Part shown: piece after piece, positions 8,204 through 14,909 of the stretch | Layout of the letters: each line of letters starts with the position of its first letter | Position numbering within the stretch: position 1 is the first letter of the stretch | NCBI GenBank assembly: GCA_034437275.1 | Contig: DAOTUD010000042.1 | Coordinates: 1 to 25,960 of the forward strand | Origin: TC-15 sp034437275 | GTDB lineage: Bacteria; Chloroflexota; Anaerolineae; Aggregatilineales; Aggregatilineaceae | Direction of reading: 5' to 3' | DNA: 25,960 nt | Made by a program: the position numbers and the translations under genes | The notes under the pieces: generated by a model | What the model was told of the DNA's origin: nothing | Database searches by the model: none | What the model saw: only the letters and a program-made list of their open reading frames with translations

Positions 8204-9642
8204 TCCAGTCCTCCTGTCACCTTGTCCAACGCTTCCGACGCCAGTTGGCCGTAACCGCTGTCCCGGCCCGCCTCACCGATCGCAGACATGTAGGCGCTGG
8301 CGGCGCTGGCGTCATTGCCCATCGTTTCCAACACGCGCCCCAGGTAATACAACGTGCGCGGGCTATCAGGGGTCATCCCCAGCGCGATATTTAACTGCTC
8401 GTAGGCCCGATCGGTGTCGCCGGTCCGGTAGTAGGCCCAGCCCAGGCTGGTCCGGATATCGGCATCCTGCGGCGCGTTCTCGCTGGCCTGCTGGATGAAC
8501 GCCAGCCCTTCCTCGTCCAGCTTATATTCTGTGTCGGCATAGAACGCCGCCAGGATGCGCTGCCAGCGGACATCGCCGGGGGCCAGGCTGACCGCGATCC
8601 GGTACCATTCGGCAGCTTCATCGGGCTTGCCCAGGATGTGCAGCGACTTGCCGATCTCGACCGCCAGCGCGGGATTATCCGGGTCCAGGCGGCGCGCCTG
8701 CACAAACGCTTCGTAGGCGGCCTGGTGATCCTGGACGCCGCGCCAATGCCGCCCCAGCAAGTAATACACCGTCGGATCGGCGGGGGCCATCGCCAGCGCG
8801 GCCTGCAAATCCGGCAGACCGTCCCGCCCTTGCTGGTCGCGCACAAAGCCCAGGTACGCCAGCGCGGTCGGGTTGACGGCGTTAACCGCCAGCGCCGCCT
8901 GGAATGCCTGTTCGGCGAAGGGCCACGCCTCGATCTCGATCAGCGCCATGCCCAGCAAGGTTTGCGCGTCCGTCTCCGGATAGCCTTCAAACTCGGCGAG
9001 CGCCGCCAGCACAACCCCCGCCTGTTCGGCCCAGCGCGTATCGGTAGCCGCCTGCTCCAGGTAACGCACCGCCTGCGCGCGATCCTGGGGAGCCAACAGC
9101 AGCCCCAGCCAGTAGGCCGCCTCTGTATCGCCGGGGTCGACCTCCAGCCAACGCACCAACACCTGGGCCGCCTCGTCCCAGGCCAACTGGTCGATATGCT
9201 GGCGCGCTAGTTGGCGCAGCGCGCGCGGATCGCTGGTGTCGGGCGGCTGTGCCGGCGCAGCAAATGCCCAGGCCGGGGTGTCGGGGCGGGTGTGGTCCAG
9301 GATGCGCTGGTAGGTGGCGCGCCGTTCCGGAGTCCACCCGTCCAGGTCCACCAGTGTATACAGATAGACCTGGGCCATATGGTAGCGGTCGGTGGCCAGG
9401 CTGGCGTCGACTAAGCGCTGGTATCCGGCGGTTCGTAAGGTGGGGAATGCTAACAGACGGCTGTACAGCGTAACTGCCGGCTCGTACTCGCCACGCTGCA
9501 TGGCCTGTTGCCCGGCAGCGACCCAATCGGCGATACGCTGGCTGGTGGGGGTCAGGTCCAGCACCAGCACGATCACCACGCCCAACCGCGCGGCGAAGCC
9601 TACGACGGACAACAGGTGTCTGGCGATTCGCCGGGCACGCAT
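8200..9642 (-). CDS. membrane-anchored TPR protein
   Basis: A 480-aa protein with a short basic N-terminus, one hydrophobic segment (about 9-30), and then almost continuous tetratricopeptide-type helical pairs. Clear TPR signatures include TVYYLLGRHWRGVQDHQAAYEAFVQA, PALAVEIGKSLHILGKPDEA and DIRTSLGWAYYRTGDTDRAYEQ in the C-terminal half; the N-terminal half is more degenerate. TPR arrays scaffold protein complexes; no partner can be named. ATG at 9642 was chosen because it follows the receiver-gene stop by 4 nt; a longer reading from 9678 would overlap that gene by 32 nt, and GTG at 9645 is an equal alternative. The operon links it to the response regulator and the LamG-like proteins. Confidence 0.85.
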   Translation of the reverse strand: MRARRIARHLLSVVGFAARLGVVIVLVLDLTPTSQRIADWVAAGQQAMQRGEYEPAVTLYSRLLAFPTLRTAGYQRLVDASLATDRYHMAQVYLYTLVDLDGWTPERRATYQRILDHTRPDTPAWAFAAPAQPPDTSDPRALRQLARQHIDQLAWDEAAQVLVRWLEVDPGDTEAAYWLGLLLAPQDRAQAVRYLEQAATDTRWAEQAGVVLAALAEFEGYPETDAQTLLGMALIEIEAWPFAEQAFQAALAVNAVNPTALAYLGFVRDQQGRDGLPDLQAALAMAPADPTVYYLLGRHWRGVQDHQAAYEAFVQARRLDPDNPALAVEIGKSLHILGKPDEAAEWYRIAVSLAPGDVRWQRILAAFYADTEYKLDEEGLAFIQQASENAPQDADIRTSLGWAYYRTGDTDRAYEQLNIALGMTPDSPRTLYYLGRVLETMGNDASAASAYMSAIGEAGRDSGYGQLASEALDKVTGGLE

Positions 9643-9646
9643 CACG

Positions 9647-10066
9647 TTATTGTAGATCAAGCGCCTTCCTGACCACACGTTTGATTTCTTGGGGCGTCAA
9701 TGGTTTGATCAGATATTCGTATGCCTCTTGCAGTTTGCCCATCAACCGGTTGGCGGGGTCGCCGTAAGCGGTGATCACAATGATCGGGGGCAGTGCGCCG
9801 CCCTTGTGCTCCTCTTTGATGGTATCCAGCGCCTTCCAGCCGGTCATATCGGGCAGTGCGATGTCCAGCAAGATCAGGTCCGGTTTTTCCTGGTGGTAAA
9901 GTTCAATCGCTTTGCTGCCATGCGCCGTACATAAGACCTTTAGATTCATGCTTTCCAGCGTCGCCTGGATCACCTCGGCCAATTCCTGGGTATCTTCGAC
10001 AACCAATACAGTATGGGTCGGCCCATGTTTATCTTGATTTCCATTGGTGGAAGGACTGTCACTCAT
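9647..10066 (-). CDS. single-domain response regulator (CheY-like receiver)
   Basis: A 139-aa stand-alone receiver domain with no output domain. Key residues are all present: acidic pair Glu24-Asp25 in VLVVEDT, phospho-acceptor Asp68 in LILLDIALPD, Thr99 in VITAYGD and Lys121 in YLIKPL. The first 17 residues are polar and probably disordered. Such proteins pass phosphoryl groups or act by protein contacts. No histidine kinase is encoded nearby, so its kinase is elsewhere. It is the first gene of the six-gene minus-strand unit, with a TATAAT box about 37 nt upstream, and is followed after 4 nt by the TPR gene, a plausible partner by context. Confidence 0.93.
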   Translation of the reverse strand: MSDSPSTNGNQDKHGPTHTVLVVEDTQELAEVIQATLESMNLKVLCTAHGSKAIELYHQEKPDLILLDIALPDMTGWKALDTIKEEHKGGALPPIIVITAYGDPANRLMGKLQEAYEYLIKPLTPQEIKRVVRKALDLQ

Positions 10067-10102
10067 TCCGTCTCTCTTTCGCGTTACGATCTTTCATCTG
10101 CG

Positions 10103-10131
10103 ATTATAACGTATGCCTGCGCGGCTTGAAA
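10103..10131 (-). promoter_or_regulatory. candidate promoter of the receiver-TPR-LamG-mtaB-HIT operon
   Basis: On the minus strand a perfect TATAAT (10103-10108) lies 37 nt upstream of the receiver-gene ATG. A weak TTTCAA box (10126-10131) is 17 nt further upstream. Transcription would start near 10096. It stands back to back with the yqeY promoter, their -35 boxes only 9 nt apart. Confidence 0.5.
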
Positions 10132-10140
10132 TAATCGCGT

Positions 10141-10170
10141 TTGGCATCAGACGGATACCGCCGTTATAAT
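10141..10170 (+). promoter_or_regulatory. sigma70-type promoter of yqeY
   Basis: TTGGCA (10141-10146) and a perfect TATAAT (10165-10170) are 18 nt apart. A start near 10177 leaves a leader of about 30 nt to the yqeY ATG. Orientation and distance fit well, making this one of the best promoter matches in the window. Confidence 0.7.
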
Positions 10171-10207
10171 GCACCCAGTTTAGATGGTTAGGAAAAGAAA
10201 AGTGTCC

Positions 10208-10654
10208 ATGCACCCCAAGCAACAAATTCAGGACAATTTGAAAGCCGCGATGAAGGAAGGCGACACCCAGCGCCGCAAGGTGCTGCGCCTGTTGCTGGCC
10301 GCCTTGAAACAGCGCGAGGTCGATAGCCAGTCCGAACTGTCGGAACAGGATGCGCAAGGCGTGTTGATGGCCGAGGCCAAGAAACGCCGCGAAGCGATTG
10401 ACGAAATGGATGACGCCGGGCGGACTGACCTGGCCGACGCCGAACGCTATGAACTGAGCGTGATCGAGGAGTACCTGCCGCGCCAGCTCAGCCGCGAGGA
10501 AATCGAGGCCATAGCCCGCGAAGTAATCGCGGAAGTGGACGCCGCCACCCCGCGCGATATGGGCAAGGTCATGAAAGCGATCATGCCGCGCATCAAGGGA
10601 CAGGCCGATGGCAAAATGGTCAACAGTGTGGTCAAGGACCTGCTTAGCCAATAA
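10208..10654 (+). CDS. yqeY: GatB/YqeY domain protein
   Basis: A 148-aa cytoplasmic protein of the YqeY family, related to the tRNA-binding C-terminal domain of the GatB amidotransferase subunit; its physiological role is poorly defined. Typical features are the N-terminal DNLKAAMKEGD and RRKVLRLLLAALK helices, the central SVIEEYLPRQLS signature, and the C-terminal GKVMKAIMPRIKGQADGK motif. ATG at 10208 gives the normal family N-terminus and has AGGAAAAG about 10 nt upstream; in-frame GTG at 10202 and ATG at 10184 are alternatives, but the latter would leave almost no leader after the promoter. It is transcribed alone between its promoter and a terminator. Confidence 0.93.
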   Translation: MHPKQQIQDNLKAAMKEGDTQRRKVLRLLLAALKQREVDSQSELSEQDAQGVLMAEAKKRREAIDEMDDAGRTDLADAERYELSVIEEYLPRQLSREEIEAIAREVIAEVDAATPRDMGKVMKAIMPRIKGQADGKMVNSVVKDLLSQ

Positions 10655-10722
10655 AATAGCGAGCCATACCGCAGCAGTTGGCCTCTTGAGCCGCCGTTGC
10701 AGGCGACAACTTACAACCAGAT

Positions 10723-10754
10723 GGCGGGCGCAGCGGTGCCCGCTTTGGTTTTTT
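10723..10754 (+). terminator. Rho-independent terminator of yqeY
   Basis: A GC stem GCGGGC (10724-10729) pairs with GCCCGC (10738-10743) around an 8-nt loop and is followed by TTTGGTTTTTT. It lies about 70 nt after the yqeY stop and 45 nt before the pgpH start, in the right orientation to separate the two genes. Confidence 0.75.
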
Positions 10755-10798
10755 CGGCCCGGCGGTGACGGCTCGGCACGCTGAAGCGGGGAGGTTTT

Positions 10799-13300
10799 AT
10801 GCAGGAACAGATGATGAATCGCCAAGACATACTCCAGCGCAGGTTGAACCGGGGGCTGTATGTGTTGCTCGTGGTGCTGTTTATTGTCAGCGGCGCTGCG
10901 ATCATCGCCTTCGACACCCTGAAACCCTCGGACAGTAAGCTGGCGCTGGAGGTCGGGCAGGCCGCCCCGCGTGACGTGTTGGCTCCGCGCAGCCTGCAAT
11001 ACGAAAGCGACGTGCTGCTCAAGAGCAAGCGCGAAGGCGAGGTCGCGGCAGTGCGCCCGGTCTACGATCCGCCCGATAAGAGCATCGGCAGCGAGCGGGC
11101 GCAGCTCGCCCGCCAGGTGCTCGACTACATCGAAAACGTGCGCTATGACGACTTCGCCACCAGGGAGCAAAAGCGCGCCGACCTGGAGGCGATCACTGCG
11201 CTGAGTCTGAGCCGCCCCGTGATCGACGCGATCCTGAACATCGACGACAACGAGAAATGGCGCGACATCGACCGGCAAATTATCCGCCTGCTGGAGCGCG
11301 TGATGGCCGGTGAGGTGCGCGAAGATAACATCCAGTCGATCAAAGATACGCTGCCCAACCTGATCAGCGCGACCTACAACGAAACTGAGGTCAAGATCAT
11401 CCAGGAAATCGTCGGCGACCTGATGCGCGCCAACACCTTCTACAACGAAGAACTGACCCGCCAGCAGCAGATCAAAGCTGCCGAAGGCGTGCCGGCGGAG
11501 ATGCGCACCTTCGTGAAAGGGCAGATGATCATCCGCGAGGGTGAGATCGCCACTGAAGCCCACATCGAAGCGCTGGACCGCTTCGGGCTGCTGGAAGTCA
11601 AAGAGCGCAAGACGGCTCATTTTGCGGGCGGTCTGGTGGCGATGGTGCTGCTCACCGCCATGCTGGGGGCGTACATCTACAAGTTTTACCCCGATATCAT
11701 CACCAACTCGTCCTTTATGATCCTGCTGGGCCTGTTGTTCCTGCTGTTTTTAGGCGCAGCGCAGATCGTCGATAGCAACGACGCGATACAGCCCTATTTC
11801 TTCCCGGGGGCGGCGCTGGCCTTTCTGGTGGCCACCCTGGTCGGCTCGCAGCTTGCGATTGTGATGAATATGGTCCTGGCGGGTCTGGCCGGGTATATGA
11901 CCGGCAGCTCGCTGGAATTCGGCGTGATTATCGGCTTCAGCGGCACGCTGGGCGTGTTGGCGTTGGGACGCACGGAGCGCATTAACGCCTATTTTGTGGC
12001 GGGCGGCGTCGTGTGTGTCGCCAGCGCCATGATCGCGGGACTGTTTGCGTTGGGGGCGGATAGTTCGGTCGACTTCTTCACCGTATTTTTGCAGGTGATG
12101 GGCGCGGTGGTCAACGGCACATTTTCGGCAGCCGTGGCCCTGGTGGGCCTGTACGTAATCAGTAATGTGATGAACATCCCCACCAGCCTGAAGATCGTCG
12201 AACTGCTGCAACCCAACCACCCCTTGCTGCAGCGCCTGCTGCGCGAAGCGCCGGGCACATACCAGCACAGCTTGCAGGTCGCCAACCTGGCCGAGTTGGG
12301 AGCCGAGCAGATCGACGCCAACGCCTCGTTACTGCGTGCGGCGGCCATGTATCACGACGTGGGGAAAATCCTCAACCCGCATTTCTTCGTAGAAAACCAG
12401 GCCGACGGTGTTAACTCGCACGAGGCACTGGACGACCCGATGCAGAGCGCGCGGATTATTATCGGCCATGCCACCGAGGGCGCGCGGTTAGCGCGGCGCT
12501 ACCGGCTGCCGGCCCGCATCCGCGAGTTTATCATGGAGCATCACGGCACCACGCAGGTGATGTATTTCTATAAGCAAGCCCAGGAACAGGCCGAACAGAT
12601 GGGCGAGACGGTCGACATGGAAGACTTCACCTACCCCGGGCCGCGCCCCTCCTCGCGTGAAACGGCGATCCTGATGCTGGCCGACGGCTGTGAGAGCAGC
12701 GTCCGTGCCCGGCGTCCGCAGTCCCGGGAAGACATCCAGGAGACGGTCGATTACATTTTTGAAGCGCGCCTGCAAAGCGGGCAGCTTGACGACAGCGGCC
12801 TCACGCTCAGCGATCTGCGCGCGCTGCGCGATACGTTCCTGGCGGCGCTGCAAGGGGTGTTCCATCCGCGCATCGCCTACCCGGGCACTCCAGGCCAGGA
12901 TGCGCTAGCAGCAGGGGCAGGCGAATTGGCCCAGCTTCAGGCTGGCGAGCAACCCGGCACAGACACACCGGCGACTGAGGCAGCCAGGTCGTTTGGCGGC
13001 GTAATGGCGGCCATCGTCCCCAGCGATTCGAGCACCGACACGGCTGAATCCGGGCCGGACGCCTCAGACACCGACGAGCCGCCTGCCACTGTCGCTGCCG
13101 CCGCGTCGGATGGCGATACGCCACCGGCAGGGGCGACAGATGAAGCCCCTGCGCAAGACACGGAGCCGGACGATTCCGCCGCCGACGAAAAGGGCGCAAC
13201 CTCGCTCGCTACTGCCGAGGGACAGGCCGAACACGCAGAGACACAGGCAGAAGCAGAGGAAGAAGAACAAGAAGAACAGGACCGTTCACCAGAAGTATGA
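10799..13300 (+). CDS. pgpH: 7TM-HD phosphohydrolase, PgpH-type c-di-AMP phosphodiesterase
   Basis: An 833-aa membrane protein with PgpH/YqfF architecture; characterised members hydrolyse cyclic di-AMP to pApA. One helix near 19-39 is followed by an extracytoplasmic 7TMR-HDED domain (about 45-270), about seven membrane helices (272-460) and a cytoplasmic HD domain. HD-domain metal ligands are visible at His490 (GTYQHSLQVANLAE), His519-Asp520 (MYHDVGK), His556 (GHATEGARLA) and His581-His582 (EHHGT). Residues from about 700 to the end form an unusual Asp/Glu/Ala/Ser/Thr-rich tail of 130 aa ending in a Glu-rich run; most family members stop near the HD domain. GGGGAGG lies 5 nt before the ATG. 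Its stop overlaps ybeY as ATGA. Confidence 0.92.
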   Translation: MQEQMMNRQDILQRRLNRGLYVLLVVLFIVSGAAIIAFDTLKPSDSKLALEVGQAAPRDVLAPRSLQYESDVLLKSKREGEVAAVRPVYDPPDKSIGSERAQLARQVLDYIENVRYDDFATREQKRADLEAITALSLSRPVIDAILNIDDNEKWRDIDRQIIRLLERVMAGEVREDNIQSIKDTLPNLISATYNETEVKIIQEIVGDLMRANTFYNEELTRQQQIKAAEGVPAEMRTFVKGQMIIREGEIATEAHIEALDRFGLLEVKERKTAHFAGGLVAMVLLTAMLGAYIYKFYPDIITNSSFMILLGLLFLLFLGAAQIVDSNDAIQPYFFPGAALAFLVATLVGSQLAIVMNMVLAGLAGYMTGSSLEFGVIIGFSGTLGVLALGRTERINAYFVAGGVVCVASAMIAGLFALGADSSVDFFTVFLQVMGAVVNGTFSAAVALVGLYVISNVMNIPTSLKIVELLQPNHPLLQRLLREAPGTYQHSLQVANLAELGAEQIDANASLLRAAAMYHDVGKILNPHFFVENQADGVNSHEALDDPMQSARIIIGHATEGARLARRYRLPARIREFIMEHHGTTQVMYFYKQAQEQAEQMGETVDMEDFTYPGPRPSSRETAILMLADGCESSVRARRPQSREDIQETVDYIFEARLQSGQLDDSGLTLSDLRALRDTFLAALQGVFHPRIAYPGTPGQDALAAGAGELAQLQAGEQPGTDTPATEAARSFGGVMAAIVPSDSSTDTAESGPDASDTDEPPATVAAAASDGDTPPAGATDEAPAQDTEPDDSAADEKGATSLATAEGQAEHAETQAEAEEEEQEEQDRSPEV

Positions 13301-13806
13301 GCACCTATCATGTGAACATCCAGCAGCAGCTTGATGCCCCTATCGACCAGGCCCGGCTGGCAGAAGCCGTGCGCTGGGTGCTGCATGCGCATGACGTGTC
13401 CCCAGGCACGGGCCTCACCCTCGTGATCGGTGACGACGCCACCATCCGCCGGCTTAACCGGCAGTATCGCGGTCTGGACAAACCGACCGATGTGCTGTCC
13501 TTCCCCGCCGAACCGCCCCCCATCCCCGAGCCAGCGCCGTACCTGGGCGACCTGATCCTGGCCTGGCCCTATATTCAGCGCCAGGCGGAAGCGGAAGGCC
13601 ACACCGCCGGCGACGAGTTAGTGCTGGCTGTGGTGCATGGCATACTGCACCTGTTAGGCTATGATCATGATACGCCAGCCCGTCAAGCGCGCATGTGGAC
13701 CGCACAGGCCAATGCGCTCCAGGCGTTAGACATCGATATCGAGGTGCCGTTGTTTTCCTTCGATGACGATGCAGAAGCAAACAATACGGAAGATGAGTCG
13801 ACATAG
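13297..13806 (+). CDS. ybeY: endoribonuclease YbeY, 16S rRNA maturation
   Basis: A 169-aa zinc-dependent RNase that takes part in 16S rRNA 3'-end maturation and ribosome quality control. The diagnostic HGILHLLGYDH has ligands His114, His118 and His124. TDVLSFP (64-70) and the YLGDLIL strand (82-88) are also family landmarks. It overlaps the end of pgpH by four bases (ATGA), a pairing conserved in many bacteria. A short acidic C-terminal tail (about 155-169) is slightly longer than in enterobacterial homologues. Identification is firm. Confidence 0.95.
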   Translation: MSTYHVNIQQQLDAPIDQARLAEAVRWVLHAHDVSPGTGLTLVIGDDATIRRLNRQYRGLDKPTDVLSFPAEPPPIPEPAPYLGDLILAWPYIQRQAEAEGHTAGDELVLAVVHGILHLLGYDHDTPARQARMWTAQANALQALDIDIEVPLFSFDDDAEANNTEDEST

Positions 13807-13818
13807 GCAGGGAGTTTC

Positions 13819-14889
13819 GTGAAACTTTTTCGGCGTTCAAAGCTGCAATCGAGCCGCGGCCACGTCCGCGTGGAGCAGGGATTTCCCTGGTTGCAATGGG
13901 CGGTCTGGATCGGCGGCGGGGTGGTGATCCTGGTGACGCTGATCGTCATCACCCGGCAGTGGATCATGCCCATGTTTGACGATGAGCCACCCGTGAGTGC
14001 CAACCGCACCTGGTTAAGCCGGGATTGGACGAAGGTCCCCCCGGTACCGCAGGGAATGGCGGGGCTGGCCGAACGGTTGGAAGCCAACGACATTTCCGCC
14101 GTCTACGTCGAGGGGTCGTATTGGACGAGCGATAACCAGCTCGTGGAAAGCGAACATGCCGCCGCCTTTGCCGAGGCGCTGCGCGACGCCAACCCGGACG
14201 TGGACATCTTGTTGTGGCTGTGGATGCCCGGCGACTGGATCACGCAGCCTGACCTACGTCTCCGGTCCAGCCAACTCGCGCGTAAAGCGGTGGCCGAGTG
14301 GGACTTCGACGGTGTGCACCTTAACAGCAGCGGGGTCGTCAGCGGCAGCCCGGCCTACTTGAAGCTGCTGATCGCGCTGCGCGATGCGATTGGCAAGGAT
14401 GGCATCCTGTCGATCAGCGTGCCGCCGGATCGCATCCCGACCGACTCCAGTATCCCGACCGGCAGCCTGGACGTTCCGGCGGAATATACGTGGCAGGAAA
14501 GCTACAAACAGGAGGTCGGCCTGCAGCGCATCGACGAAATCGTCGTCTTCGCCCATGCCAGCGGCTTAGCCAGCGCGCAGGATTACGAACCGCAGGACTT
14601 CCAGCGGTGGGTGGCGTACCAGGTCAAAAGCTATACCTCGGCGTTAGACCAGCTTGATAACCCGGGGATCGTGATCGTCGCCGTCAGCGCTTACGACGGC
14701 GATGATCCAGCGTATCCGGGGCACGATCCACAGGTCGAAACGCTGCGCGCAGCGCTACGCGGCGTCAAGCAGGGCATCGACGAGGCGGGTGGTGCCGGCG
14801 ACCTGGTGAAAGGCATCGGGATGTACGACGATATGAACACCGACAATCAGGAGTGGGCCACGTTCCGCGAGGAGTGGCTGGAGCGCTGA
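13819..14889 (+). CDS. membrane-anchored TIM-barrel-like protein, putative glycoside-hydrolase relative
   Basis: A 356-aa protein with a basic N-terminus, one membrane segment (about 26-47) and an extracytoplasmic domain. The domain alternates strands and helices as in a TIM barrel (ISAVYVEGSYW, VDILLWLWMPGDW, DGVHLNSSG, GILSISVPP, DEIVVFAHA, PGIVIVAVSAY). The WDFDGVHLNS segment (161-170) recalls the GH18-type FDGxxxDxE strand, but the catalytic Glu is absent, so activity is doubtful. The start is GTG at 13819, with GGGAG 4-5 nt upstream and 12 nt after the ybeY stop, placing it in the pgpH-ybeY unit. The fold is inferred from pattern only; no family was recognised with certainty. Confidence 0.7.
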   Translation: MKLFRRSKLQSSRGHVRVEQGFPWLQWAVWIGGGVVILVTLIVITRQWIMPMFDDEPPVSANRTWLSRDWTKVPPVPQGMAGLAERLEANDISAVYVEGSYWTSDNQLVESEHAAAFAEALRDANPDVDILLWLWMPGDWITQPDLRLRSSQLARKAVAEWDFDGVHLNSSGVVSGSPAYLKLLIALRDAIGKDGILSISVPPDRIPTDSSIPTGSLDVPAEYTWQESYKQEVGLQRIDEIVVFAHASGLASAQDYEPQDFQRWVAYQVKSYTSALDQLDNPGIVIVAVSAYDGDDPAYPGHDPQVETLRAALRGVKQGIDEAGGAGDLVKGIGMYDDMNTDNQEWATFREEWLER

Positions 14890-14909
14890 CTCCCGGCAGG
14901 GACGTGCCC

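Noticed and set aside
10759..10770. CCGGCGGTGACG shared between the pgpH leader (10759-10770) and the right-edge RNA (25900-25911)
   Set aside because: A single 12-mer match is expected by chance in 26 kb of GC-rich DNA, and the flanks do not agree.
10094..11620. 508-aa open frame on the minus strand opposite yqeY and the first part of pgpH
   Set aside because: It is antisense to two firmly identified genes, His/Arg/Leu-rich without family motifs, and crosses a promoter and a terminator; a GC-rich shadow frame.
14890..14909. Possible bidirectional terminator between the convergent genes
   Set aside because: Only a 4-bp AGGG/CCCT stem and no T-run on either side.
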